DNA of 64,000 bases, taken from NCBI GenBank assembly GCA_026874595.1, contig CM049307.1, positions 97,892,330 through 97,956,329 on the forward strand, in the 5' to 3' direction. Of this stretch, positions 1-10,868 are shown piece by piece. The DNA is from Sipunculus nudus (lineage: Eukaryota; Annelida; Sipuncula; Golfingiida; Sipunculidae). Made by a program: the position numbers and the translations under genes. The notes under the pieces were generated by a model that made no database searches, was not told the origin of the DNA, and was given only the letters and a program-made list of their open reading frames with translations. Position 1 is the stretch's first letter. Each line of letters begins with the position of its first letter.

Positions 1-1992
1 TAATTTCTTGGAATGTTGGAGGATTGAGATCTAAATTAAATACAACAGAACTTCATAATATAATTAAAGAAGGTGACATTTTGTGCATTGTTGAAACCAG
101 GGCTGTCCAATCAGATGACTACTCAGATATTTTTGCAGATTTTCATTGTTTTAGTAACACCAGGAGTGGAGTTATGGTATGTGATAGGAAGTCTTGTTAT
201 ATTAATATTTTAGAAATGTATATGTTTACGGATATTATTGTTTTAATATGAGAAGGTGAAGTGTTTGACATTGGTGTAGATATATTATTGATAGGAGCCT
301 ACATAGCTCCTAAAGGGTCACCAATGTATAATAAGACTGAAGAAAGTGATGGAATATTACGAAATGAAAACATTATTTTTGACATATTTTCAAAGTATGG
401 AGGTATGAATATTATTTTGATGGGAGATCTTAATGCAAGAATTGGTAATAAGTTGGATTACATAAAAAATGATTGTTTGAATTTTGTAGGACTAAATGAT
501 GCTTATCTTGCTGATGAATTTAACATGAAAAGAATATCAAAAGATGGAAGAACTAATATGTTTGGCTTCTCTTTGCAGCAGTTATGTGGTGCTTTTAATA
601 TCCATATTTAAAATGGCAGATTTGCACCTGTTTTATCAGGTGAATTTACCTGCATAACACAAACTTGACAAAGTGTTGTAGACTACATGATTATTAGTAC
701 TGAGTTGTTCTGTTTTGTTAAATCATTAGCCGTCCTTACTGAGGATACTTCAGATAATTATCCCATAAAATGTACTCTGGAACTTAAGTCAGAAATAATA
801 AAAACTAATACAAACATGGAAATCTACCCATGGGTAAAATATAAATTACCATGTAATGACATTACAAATATAAAAAATCATTGACAAGAATATCACTTTT
901 GAATATATTGAAAAATTTAATAATCTTATTGATATTGATCTTAATGAAGCAGTAAAATATTTAAATAATATGTTATATAATATCACATCTGAAATGAAAT
1001 AGGAAATACATATAAGAGAAGTCAACCATATTGGTGGGATGAAGAATGCAACAGAGCAAAGCTAATTAAGTTGTCAACATTAAACAGATACAGAAAATCA
1101 GGAAATTTGGAAGAATTAAATAAATATAAATCAGAAAGACAGACATTCAAAAATATATGCAATACTAAGAAGAAAATTCAACAGGAATCAAAGATAACAA
1201 AAGTTTTTAATAGCAAAAATATAAATGAAACGTGGAAATATGTAAAACAGTATAAGAAACAAAAGAGAACTCCAAGTATAGATGCTAAGCAATGGTTCAA
1301 AAATCTGTTTATGAGTAGTGTAAATGAAACTGAAAATAGTCACCAATTACAAAATGATGACATTACCATAAACATTGAGCACTTTGCATAACCTACTTTC
1401 AACACACCTATACATACAGATGAAATAATACAAGAAGTGAATGAGATGCAAAAAGGGAAATCATCAGGTCCAGATGGAATATCTTTGGAAATTATACAAT
1501 CATACTATCAAGTTCTGCAGCCTTTATTGGTATCTTTGTTTAACAAAATTTTATCATCTGGAATTTTTCCTGACAAGTGGTGTAAAGCTATTATAATTCC
1601 TCTCCACAAGAAAGGTTCAATTAATAATCCAGGTAACTATAGAGGTATTTCATAACTAAATATAACTGGGAAAATTTTCACAAAAATCTTATACAGTAGA
1701 TTAGTAGATTATGTTGAGAGTAAAAGTTAACGTCAAAAGCATAAGCAGGGTATAGGAAAGGGTACTGTACTGTCGATAATATTTTTATTTTACAAGCCAT
1801 GGTCCAAAAATATATATCAAAACAAAGAGGCAGATTTTATTGTTTGTATGTCGATTTTTCTAAAGCTTTCGATTCAGTGCAACACAATATATTATGGAAT
1901 GTATTGATAAATCATTGTATCAATGGAAATATATTTTAAGGGTTTAACAATCATTACATACAAATATAAAGTCATGTGCATTATCAGAAAGT
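1..1992 (+). mobile_element. LINE A, 3'-truncated copy (LA'), cut by the left window edge
   Basis: This is the ORF2 part of a non-LTR retrotransposon, the same sequence as 18305-20296 and, up to its break, 57157-59157. It stops abruptly after position 1992. From there the complete copy at 59158 continues into the RT core, while this copy runs into unrelated segment X. The break is therefore a rearrangement junction, not a normal LINE end. The array evidently continues to the left of the window. Confidence 0.88.
3..1735 (+). pseudogene. LINE A ORF2: AP-like endonuclease plus start of reverse transcriptase
   Basis: ORF2 of a LINE encodes the endonuclease that nicks target DNA and the reverse transcriptase that primes from the nick. 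One reading frame holds from 3 to about 1735, apart from roughly 885-1010, and is interrupted by stops at 249, 609, 666 and 882. Endonuclease landmarks are SWNVGGL at the start, IVETR, IGAYIAP, MGDLNARIG near 420-445 and DGRTNMFG near 545. The RT fingers start near 1437 with KGKSSGPDGIS and end with NNPGNYRGIS at 1650. VDFSKAFDSV at about 1850-1880 lies in another frame. The stops make it non-functional as read. Many could be C-to-T changes, but this was not tested. Confidence 0.85.
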
Positions 1993-2008
1993 ATACCATA
2001 TGGTATAC
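1991..2008. repeat. Perfect 18-bp palindrome at the LINE A / X junction
   Basis: The sequence GTATACCATATGGTATAC equals its own reverse complement. Its first two bases are the last shared with intact LINE A, so it marks the outer (18.3-kb) duplication breakpoint. Confidence 0.9.
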
Positions 2009-2568
2009 AGGAAACAAAAATATTGATTTTAAAATATATTATTGCTTTCAGTGCATTTGGTTACGAATGTGAATACACACGTATATTAAATTTAGTTTGG
2101 TTTTTAACTTCTTTCATACATAGCCTATATTTACAATAACGTAACGTTCTTGCGGTTATATATTCAATGGTATAATTATCTATGAGATACTTCATTTTTA
2201 TTAGAATACAAGTTTTAATAATAGATTATTAAACTTTTTCATTCTTCTTTATTAATGCCACAGGAGTGAGTTTTAAAATATACGTACATACAATTTACAC
2301 TTTTTATTCTGAAAGACTGCTCACAAAAATGAAATGAACTTTTTTTAATATTATTTAATGTTGTAAGATGGGCAAGGAAAAATAAAAGTACAACATTATC
2401 TAGAGTTAAAAAATACTTGTTGATGGCACAGGGTATATCACAGGGAATGACTACAAAGGATATATTTACATTGTCATTTCATTTTTAATGTAAAGAAATC
2501 AACCTCGTCGGTTGGCGTCAGATTTGGCTTCCAACGTCGGCCTGTTGACATTATTTTTTTATACGAGT

Positions 2569-2570
<2 letters not shown>

Positions 2571-2618
<48 letters not shown>

Positions 2619-2638
2619 ATATACATATATATATATAT
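2571..2638. repeat. (AT)n microsatellite
   Basis: About 40 bp of pure AT dinucleotides are followed by imperfect ACATAT units. The length differs from copy 2 (20874-20944), which shifts downstream coordinates by about two bases. Confidence 0.95.
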
Positions 2639-2794
2639 CATGTGTAAGGAATCAAACGATTGTAAGCATCGTGTTGACTAATTAGTTTCGTACCTTTGTA
2701 CGCACTATTCAGAACGGTATGACTGGAGGGGTTGTAGATTTAACATCTGGTTGTTCACTGAAGCGTGTTTGTGCTTAATACCTGTACACCACGC

Positions 2795-3240
2795 CTAATC
2801 TGGATTACTCTGTGTGCTGAGTTTACGTAAGAGGAATTTGTTAGCGTGTCTACACTTTGTTACAAGTTCATTGCGTTGGTTAAGCGTGGCCAGGTTTTGT
2901 ATACATAAAATGAAATATTTCTCCAACAGGCACAGGTTACATCTGTTAGTTTCTGGGGAGTATGCTTTGGCTTCTCTCAGTATTCTCAACTGTACTTCAA
3001 ATTTACCGTTGTTCTCTTTTAGCTCCCAAATGTATTTACTGAGTTCCGTACTTTTCCTTTTTCCTGGTGTCTGAACGATGTTTTATGGTTGTAATATCTT
3101 GTTTTGAAAGAGTTTGCCGTGAGACCCTTGTACGTTTCATCTGCTTTTTCGTTTTCTGTACTGACCGTGGCTTGATATATTACAGATTATGTAAAACGTT
3201 TTCTCAAAATAAATACCCTTGTTATTGCGTACAGTTTTGA
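2795..3240 (-). pseudogene. Penelope-like element, C-terminal GIY-YIG endonuclease fragment
   Basis: Read on the minus strand, the order is VIYQATV, YKGLTANSFKTRYYNH (about 3160-3080), ELSKYIWELK (about 3040-3005), RCNLCLLEK with a CxxC pair, and LNQRNELVTKCRH followed by NKF (about 2885-2830). This series is the typical C-terminal GIY-YIG nuclease domain of Penelope-like retroelements, where it cuts target DNA. At least one frameshift lies between the NH and ELSK parts, and a stop precedes VIYQ. No Penelope RT domain is visible nearby, so this is a truncated relic. A host GIY-YIG gene is less likely given the repeat context. Confidence 0.72.
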
Positions 3241-3353
3241 TAATTCAGGAAAATGTAGTGATTTGCCTGCAAGAATTTCAAATTTATTGGTATATACTAC
3301 CGATGTAAATGAATATTTCGCACAGTCTACCTTATCTGCAAACACCTAATTGC

Positions 3354-3856
3354 CTATAACAATAGAACATCCACGATGCGCGGTGCTCCTTTTTTTGTGG
3401 GTTTTGATATCCGTTGAACGTAAAGTATATATTTTCGATAAATTATTTGTTTGCTCTCGGGTGTTTGTTTATCTCTTGTGAGTCCAGGTCCTCTTGTTAA
3501 GGAGTTCTGTATTTTAAAAATAATCTGTTTCACAAAATATATATGAAGTCGTAGCAACATATAATCGATACACGACAGGGGATTACAACAAGTGGCTTGT
3601 ACGACGTTTGTATAGCTATTACAGCTGATACGCCTTAGGGAGCGATTCAAACATATTCCAGTCCCCCAGGCAAATGTATTGTTTCTATGTATACAATTCT
3701 TCAATCGAAAACCAAACGCCTGGATAGAATTGATGAGCTGTATGATCGGCGATAAAGTCCAAACATCGCGACGGTCGAACTTATCATTGATTCCGTGTCA
3801 ACATGTCCCTAAATTGCGTGATGCGTACTGAGCAAGGAAGGGTACGGAGAATCGAT
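3354..3856 (-). other. Minus-strand exon-like open block after a splice-acceptor-like site
   Basis: On the minus strand a pyrimidine tract and ACAG (bases 3857-3858 give the AG) precede coding-like sequence starting RFSVPFLAQYASRNLGTC. One TGA follows, then a 116-codon open frame rich in Cys and Arg (3704-3354). The frame contains motifs such as FAWGTGICLNRSLRRISC. I do not recognise the family. It may be a decayed exon of a cysteine-rich secreted host protein, or part of the Penelope-like element that lies just downstream on the same strand. Confidence 0.35.
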
Positions 3857-4843
3857 CTGTAAAATAAGAGATGAAATATACATTATCGTAGTTGAGAATT
3901 AATTAACATATGATGTTTCTAGTCTGCGAAGTCCTTAATTGGAACTCGCCCTCTCTCGCATTCTCTGAGTTGGGATTGCATTTTGAATGTTTATGTTGCT
4001 CACATTACAGTGTTTTTGCAAGCGTCCCGAAATATGTTTAACACGAAAAATATTAAATCATATAAACTGTTGTTAATGAATATAATAACTATAAACACGT
4101 ATTTTCACAAAGGTATATTAACATAGAATGCGTAATCATTCTTTATTTTTCCTAATGCCTCAAAACTTATTACTTTGCTTTCAAATTTAACTGTCTCCTG
4201 ATATAATTATAGGTGGTTAACACAGACAAAAAAATACCTTTTTTTGCAACGGGCATTTTTTAAAAACATGTTTTTTTAATTATTTAGAAAATACTCTTGA
4301 ATAATGTACCATGTTATAATTGTCAGGCCGAGTACAAAAAAAAAAAACAGTATTTCTTTTTCATTTTCATTCTTGCTAGGCAGGCATATGAATCTGGTTC
4401 CTGTAAAGAGAAAGAATGCGTGACCAGTTTTTTACTTGATAATACAGGTAATTAATACAACACTAGGTTAATAAGAGGACGCCTTAATCGAATGTGTAAT
4501 TGGGCTTAACCACACATTGAGAGGCCCAGTTCTGTCCCGCATGTCCATATATAGTGAAAACCAAACTACGTAAGTTTCCAAAACGAAATAAAACATAATC
4601 AAACTAGATTGCATATGTGTGTATTGGATAACAACGATGTACAAAAAAAAAATTAAAAAGCAACTTTGTCTAATTCTTTAAAATGTTTTTTATGTTCCTC
4701 ATAATTAGATGTAAATACAGACATGAAAATCTTAGATTTTTGTTTTGTGATACACAATTCCTATTTGTTTTGGTACCACTTGACACGTTACAACTTAAGT
4801 ATAACTCTGCAGTAACTTTTTTCAACACGTTATATAAACTCAC

Positions 4844-4916
4844 CTTTTCATAGGAAAATTTCTGTCAAAGTCTTTCTCATTTGCTCTCTTAATAGCCAGG
4901 CAGATGTATCTTGTCA
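4844..4916 (-). other. Candidate 73-bp exon with canonical splice sites (minus strand)
   Basis: On the minus strand CTCTTTACAG (acceptor AG at 4918-4917) precedes an open 73-bp segment that ends AAAAG followed by GTGAGT (donor from 4843). It reads VTRYICLAIKRANEKDF and on to NFPMK. A diverged second version follows an identical CTCTTTACAG at 4400 (TRFICLPSKNENEK) without a clear donor. The intronic flanks of 4401-4560 and 4917-5080 also align, so exon plus intron was duplicated. A donor-like GAG/GTAAGA ends at 5508 on the same strand. The gene is not recognised and no expression can be inferred. Confidence 0.42.
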
Positions 4917-5674
4917 CTGTAAAGAGGAATGCATGTGTTAATTAAGTAAAGTACCAGTACGCATGGTAATAATTAGTCCACTATGTAACAACGAGTCAAT
5001 TAGATAACACATTCCGTCAATGTGCAATCGGTTGTGACTATACATTGAGAGAGTCCGTTTTGTCCCCAAGCCAAAGTGTTGAAAATCCTATTAATTTAAA
5101 AAAGCGCTCCAGTCTCTACCATTTACCAAATGGCAAGGACTGTTCTTTCGCCTTATGTATAATAAATCATTTTTCGAAGAGTCTAAAGAAATGACATAGG
5201 ATAGAGACTTGTTAACATTTTATACAGGTTTTTTTTATGAATGTATTCCATGTACAATAGTACAGTTTGTTAGGTTCAGTCACTTAAGCCGATTTACAGT
5301 TTTGTGTTACTATGAATTTTTATAACTTTAGTGCAACGATTATTGCACGTAATAACATGTTTATCATGGGCATTTTTCCACGTTGAGATTAATTGAACGT
5401 AAATCCGTTCGCAGACAGAGACTTATTCACTGGACAGTTAAATCTCTAGATGTATAACTTCGATGTTTTTCACATGTAATTAAATTATATATAAACATCA
5501 GTCTTACCTCATGATAATGTGTTTACTCTTTTAATATATCGAGCAACCAAAACGACCCGACCGTTGACTTCACTAGTTAAAAAATGCTGCGCATGCGCGT
5601 CCTTATCATCTGGGTATCTGGTCAAAAGACGGATTCCATCTACAACCTCATTTTAAGTTATGGTCATGGCACGA

Positions 5675-5795
5675 ACCTCCAGGTTCCATCTGGAACCTTT
5701 TCACCGCGAAAAGAGTTCCAGAAAGAACCATGGTTCTATCCAGAACCATATGAGTTCCTGGAAGAACCATCAAGAACCCTTTTTCTTAGAGTGTG
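5675..5795. repeat. GGTTC/GAACC palindrome-rich repeat
   Basis: Short inverted words (GGTTCC, GAACCATGGTTC, AGAACC, AAGAACC) alternate over about 120 bp. GAACCATGGTTC is a perfect 12-bp palindrome. The pattern resembles the interior of a non-autonomous DNA element, but I see no clear terminal repeats or target duplication. A 90-codon open frame crosses it and is probably incidental. Confidence 0.5.
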
Positions 5796-6329
5796 TATAC
5801 ATAGAGTAGAACCGAATGACGGACACAGACGGGACCGGACATTTGGACCGCAATAGAGAGGTGCCCTTAGTATGGAGGTTAAAGATTTCACAATCTACTT
5901 GAAAGGCGGCCGTAAATCGGAGGTCGCTCAAACCGTGAAACTTTTAATTTATATATGTAAATAGAAAAAAAGAACCCTGAGCATATTTTAACATATAAAA
6001 TCACTGTTTTGACCTTTTTTCCCTAACCTGTTTAAAATAAGATGTCAGGTATTTTGTTTATTTTTCTTATTGTGTTTATTGCTATTATGTTCGTAGTACT
6101 TGAAGGTTAGACTCTGGTCTTCATCCTCATGTTATCCTTAAAGCATGAGGTTTGCATTTGTACGTTCTTCAGGTGCCATATTAGTTGGTCAGCTGGCGGG
6201 CTTATCCTTAAGTATGATATATAGCAGTTATGAATTTTTGTATGACCTGATTTAACACAATTTTAAATCATATATATTCAAATTATATTTTCGAATCAGT
6301 TAATTGCTTAATCAAAATGCTGCAAATAA

Positions 6330-6775
6330 GAGTGCCCGCCGGACTCTTCGAGAAGAGCTTTAACACTAGATGGCGCTTCGGCGGCGAACATGCTTTCCTT
6401 CGGCTCTGATCTTTCCATGAAGAAATTCAAATTGGAATTCGGCCTCACGGGCCCAGTAACCTCACTGCATTGTGACTCTAATTAATAGAGGAATTGTTTT
6501 TGTGTCTACGCATTTTGGCAAGCACAAAGTGAGCGCATGTCACAATGGCCGGTACTGGCTTTGTTGATACAAATCGGGTCATTGGCGGGTCTTTAGCCGT
6601 GCTCAATGCAGGCCTCCATGCTGGTACGGCTTCGGAGTAAATAGGAAGGAGTTAGTGCTTCTTTCCAATTGCCTCGCTACCCAACGAACTATTCCTTACC
6701 AAATTTTTGTTCGAAATGTCTGAAATGGATATATCTGTTACAGAGGCTAGAGACGAGCTCTTAAAGTAAGCTAAA
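6330..6775 (+). promoter_or_regulatory. GC-richer, CpG-containing block with possible short first exon
   Basis: This stretch is visibly richer in CG dinucleotides than the rest of X. It holds ACACTAGATGGCGCT (6363-6377), which fits the CTCF core pattern at 14 of 15 positions. ATG at 6545 opens 31 codons (MAGTGFVDTNRVIGG...). ATG at 6716 opens MSEMDISVTEARDELLK, then either stops at TAA or is cut by a donor-like AAA/GTAAGC at 6767. It could be a host promoter and first exon, or the 5' region of LINE B. Neither can be proved here. Confidence 0.3.
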
Positions 6776-6949
6776 AACTAAGGAATTTCCAGGTGGTCAC
6801 TTGATAAAACGTCATAAAGCATGAGAACTTTCTAGTGTTAGTGCAGATATAAAATGGCTAAATACTTTTACACTTTATTAGATTTCATATTAGCAAATGG
6901 TGCTGAAAAAGAGTACAGATGTCTTAGGCGGATACGGACATGTTAGGCC

Positions 6950-7885
6950 TACAATATCGGTTTTGCCACCTGTAGTAATACAAGGGAGTCCTATTCGGAA
7001 GGGCAATCATTGTCTGATATTACAGCTGAATTATATGATACGGTGGTGACGACAAACGAATGTCAGAGTATATGTGATGTTCGCTTTGTTCACTAATCTC
7101 AATGTTATGATGCTATCAACAAAGAACTCGCGGATTTGCGATCACTGGTGAACAGTTTTAATAATAAACTGTGTTGTCAGATTGATGAGATACGTTCTGA
7201 AGTTGCTGATCAAAAGCGCATTGTAAATGACAGTTGTGTTGAGATAAGGAGTCCGACAACAAATAATTCTGCTGTACATACAAACATCACTGATCAGGGA
7301 AATGAAATTGATAATCAGCGCCCAGAGTGTCCAGAGTGTCATATCAGCTGAAGCTAGTCATACATACAATGACCAGTCTGAGTCCGGGGAATCTCAGTCT
7401 CAGTCGACTTCAACTGAAGGAGAAATCAAGGCAAACAGTGAGACTGCACGCGATGAACAGCAAAGATCTGAGGACGCCGCTGATGACCCCCAAAACAAAC
7501 GTGTGCGTGATCGCTCGACACGGGAAGATGATAACGGTCATGGTCAAGTAATTTCTCTGATGGCAATGTACAGATCATGGTCAGGATAGGACTCGGCTGT
7601 AAGTAAATTTTATATTGATAGAATTAAATAATGTGTCAGCAACAAAAAGGTTGAATCCTATTTTAGAACAGCAGGCGTTAAAGTTATGGAATTTACAATT
7701 TGAGAAGCAGAAATAATGAATATAACAGGGGCTATTTGCGTGTTTCCACTGATAAGTCAGAATATATCATGCAGGATGGATTTTGGCCGCTAGGGGTATA
7801 CGCAAGGCATTGGTTGCAACGAACCCCGACGGGGAAATTTATATTAATTTACAGTTTACCATTTGTTTTCATCCGTTTGTTTTAA
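6950..7885 (+). pseudogene. LINE B ORF1 (gag-like), decayed
   Basis: CR1 ORF1 proteins bind the element RNA. The sequence shows a Leu-rich coiled-coil-like part (LRSLVNSFNNKLCCQIDEIRSEV, 7136 onward). An acidic and basic hydrophilic part follows in the next frame (QSQSTSTEGEIKANSE, NKRVRDRSTRED). A C-terminal piece, GYLRVSTDK to FWPLGVYAR (7725-7810), carries the FWPxGVxxR signature common in ORF1 of such LINEs. A TAA near 7094 and at least two frameshifts separate these parts. Confidence 0.72.
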
Positions 7886-7948
7886 GGAAAGTCCTGCATT
7901 GAAATATTATCTATACACTTCACTTATGTTTGGTCTTTCAGGGTCGTT

Positions 7949-8440
7949 ATGTTTAGCTGGTATAACGTTAGTGGTGCCATGCCAAATGCTCCATACATTT
8001 CTCAGTTACTGAAATCGTATAAAATTAATATTGGTTGCGTTAGTGAACATTGGCTCTTATCCGACAGCATGGCTTTTCGAGAGTCTATTGATCATGAGTA
8101 ATGTGCATATGGAGTCGCTGATAAGGCTTTATTAAACCCTTAATCCATACGAGTCTCTACGACGTAGGAAGGGCGGCGTTGCCATTATGTGGCGGCGGTC
8201 CCTTTATCCTTTTATTACAGTTGTCAATCATGATCTTGATGATGATCGTATCACGGGAATTTGTTCAAGAATTCCAAATGTTCTAGTAACCTTTATTTCC
8301 AGTATATACATGCCATTTTCAAATCAGTCTTCGTCAGTTTTTCAGGAATATGTTGATAAATTATATGCCATTTACCACGAGTAAATCGATAGTGGTAACA
8401 TTCTTCTAATTGAAGGGATGGGCAAATAATTTTGGTAAAT
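7949..8440 (+). pseudogene. LINE B ORF2 endonuclease remnant
   Basis: ATG at 7949 opens MFSWYNVSGAMPNAPY, then INIGCVSEHWL, the N-terminal motif of CR1-type AP endonucleases. It stops at the TAA at 8099. A second piece (8166-8384) reads KGGVAIMWRRSL, then SSIYMPFSNQSSSVFQEY, and ends near NILLIEGMGK where an intact enzyme would read a GDFN-type motif. Frameshifts and stops split it into at least three parts. Confidence 0.75.
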
Positions 8441-8609
8441 TGTATGCTAAACAGAAGTTTCCTCATTACGATGATACATTTTTAAGCAACTGTTGAGTCT
8501 GAGTGAGAGCTATGTCTAACCGCTTCACGCAACCATAGGCAAACTATTACCTCATATGAACTTATAGAGGCAACTCCTGTTTAAAGAAAGCTAAAGCCTG
8601 TATTTTGAT

Positions 8610-10528
8610 TCCATAACCATGACCCCTTGCTGTATGGGAGCCAAGAGCTTTATGATCACCTAAATTTTCTCTTCAATTTATTTCTTTCTGTTGAGATCAT
8701 TTCCTTTAATATGAAAAGAGGTCTTATTATCACAGTCATAAAAAATCCTATGAAAAGGAAATCGGACCCAGATAATTATCGTGGGCTAACACTAATTCCT
8801 TGTGTTTATAAATTACTTGAAATCCTGATTATAAAGGGAATTAGGAAATACATATTACAAAACATATCCCATTTCCTGATAATATTCAATGTGCATTTCA
8901 GTCGGGCAATGCTTCTTTTATTTAATTAGAATGTGTCTGCCCTTGCCTTGCACGACCATTTAAAGTGTTTGCTTGTTTGTTAGATAGTAGCATGGCGTGT
9001 GGCATTCTGGCCTCTATGTCAAGTTATACCGATTAGGTATCTGTTGAAAACTTTGGCGATTTATACTTGAATGCTATTCCGGGATGGAAAATGCAGGTTT
9101 ATACAATGGGGCCGTAAGTAGCTGGTTCTCTCTGTCACAGTCTGTTAGACAAGGTGGAGTATTATCTACCTGGCTGTACAATGTATTTATTAACGATTTA
9201 TTATTAGAGTTGAGACATAGTAAAAAGGGTGCGTCAATAGATAACATATACGTAGGGTCTCCAACAAAAGCCGACTATATAGCGCTACACCTCTGTCTCC
9301 GGGGCCCCGTCAGCGCATGATTAATATTTGCTTTAGGTACTCCGGTCAATGGCGCTTTAAATTTAATCCAGAAAAACCTGCCGTGATGGTGTTTGGTGAA
9401 AGTCTTCTGACATCTCAGACATCACCATGTTTGTGAACATGTAAGTTAGATGGGAAATTATTAAATCAAACGAGATCGGTCAAATATTTGGGTATATTGT
9501 TGCTTTTTTATCTTCCGGAGAGAGTGCATCAAACGCAAGTTACAAAGGAAAGGGCAAGTTTTAATCTTTACTCAGGGTTGGAGTGCGACCAAGAGGAATA
9601 AACTATTTGACCAGTGTTAAATCATATAAATGTTGTGCATTACCCAAGGCATTCTATGGATGTGAGTTATGGTGTTCCTTAACTTATTCTGATGCTATCA
9701 ACCTCAAACGTATGCAAAAATTTTGTGTAAATCTTATGCAGGGTCTTCAATGGATGGTCCACTCCGCGGAGCCTTCTAGGTGTACCTTCGTATTGAATCC
9801 TTTATAGACCACAGAAAGCTGCTGTTCTTTGGCAGACTCTGTTTTAAGCCGATTATATCCCTCAAAGAATCTTCATGTACAGAATCTTAAGCTTTCTAGA
9901 AAGGAAACGGACATACGGTTATGTACCTGATTTAATATCCACAGGAAACGGACATACGGTTATGTACCTGATTTAATATCCACAGGAAACGGACATACGG
10001 TTGTGTACCTGATGTAATATCCATTGTATATAAATATGGTATTTCCCATTATGTTTTTCAGTTCGTTAAGTTTGGTATTGCTCCACAGAAAGGTATATTG
10101 ACCAGAGTGGTTAAAAAGCAATTGTTGAGGTAGAATATAAATCACATCAGGTGAATGTCAGTACATATGAAACTTAGGTGTGTTCTACAACATAAAACCA
10201 GACTGTCTTGTTCCATCTGATCTGTGGTATTATGCCCTTGAAGTACCAAGTTTACTGAATAGTTTTTCATGTCTCGTCAAACTGCTTGCCGCATGTGAAC
10301 ATCTTAAGCAGGATGCGCCTCCACTGTTATGTCATTTATGTGAACAAACGTTAAGTCTTCTGGACAAATCCAGTCTTTCCTGCATTTATATTGTGTGACG
10401 GAACATCTGTTGGACACGAATATTTGTGGATGTTAATAAACAATTCATTTTCTGTAAACGTATCACCTTACTTACATAATCTAGAGGATATTGATTTCTT
10501 TCCTACTCTTATGGGAAGAGAATTTTAG
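8610..10528 (+). pseudogene. LINE B ORF2 reverse transcriptase and C-terminal region, catalytically dead
   Basis: Pieces in order are: an RT fingers block (SFNMKRGLIITV, DPDNYRGLTLIPCVYKLLE, 8700-8830); LLDSSMA (about 8980), where an intact enzyme would read the SKAFD box; SVRQGGVLSTWLYNVFINDL (9138-9197); KADYIAL (about 9268), where the catalytic A-D-D box reads A-D-Y; the thumb (FNPEKPAVMVFGES, SVKYLGI); and a C-terminal block (LPKAFYGCELW, 9640-9670). Coding-like sequence continues in several frames to a TAG at 10526. Frameshifts, stops, the missing second Asp and an internal 41-bp triplication all argue against activity. Confidence 0.8.
9903..10023. repeat. 41-bp unit repeated three times inside LINE B
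   Basis: A 41-bp unit starting GGAAACGGACATACGG begins at 9903, 9944 and 9985. The third unit differs at two internal positions and at its last bases. It is present in all four B blocks, so it predates the array. Confidence 0.95.
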
Positions 10529-10868
10529 AGTATCAGCAGCAAGGAGCATGTTAAATTTTTCTATAAGTTTTCTATGTTTTTTCAAACGTCTTACTCAATG
10601 TACTCAATAGGTGATTATTGCAAATAATTACTAATGTCGGCGATAATTATATTCCTCTATTTTTTCTAACAGTATCTCATTTCTATCGGTTTATTATTAT
10701 CTTGTCATAATCATGAATACATCCCTTTTATACATAAAAATGTATAAGAATACTCGGTAGATTGTATATGTTTATCTTATATAATTATCGTGTAATTGAT
10801 GTACAAATTAATCTGTAACTCCTTATATATGTGCCGGTTTTATTCTGTCTTGTTTCGGTTTTTTTTTT

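Larger units (their letters stand above)
1993..6949. other. Segment X, copy 1 (about 4.96 kb)
   Basis: This AT-rich segment is present twice in the window, between truncated LINE A and block B. It is probably the original left flank of block B. It contains an AT microsatellite, an antisense Penelope-like fragment, minus-strand exon-like blocks with splice signals, a GGTTC-type palindromic repeat and a GC-richer block before LINE B. I recognise nothing in 2009-2570, 3857-4299, 4917-5507 or 5800-6330, apart from the intron-like material described separately. Confidence 0.8.

Noticed and set aside
5584-5856. 90-codon + frame as a gene
   Set aside because: It crosses the GGTTC palindrome patch, and its composition follows the repeat. 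No domain is recognised.
1993-6949. Segment X as an insertion into LINE A
   Set aside because: LINE A does not resume on the far side of X, and X shows no terminal repeats or target duplication. X as the original flank of block B, joined by tandem duplication, is simpler.
7142-7342. Minus-strand 66-codon frame opposite LINE B ORF1
   Set aside because: It is a shadow of the coding strand, where the coiled-coil frame and the element context explain the openness.
9903-10023. Possible CRISPR-like direct repeats
   Set aside because: The 41-bp units are contiguous with no spacers and sit inside a LINE ORF in animal DNA.
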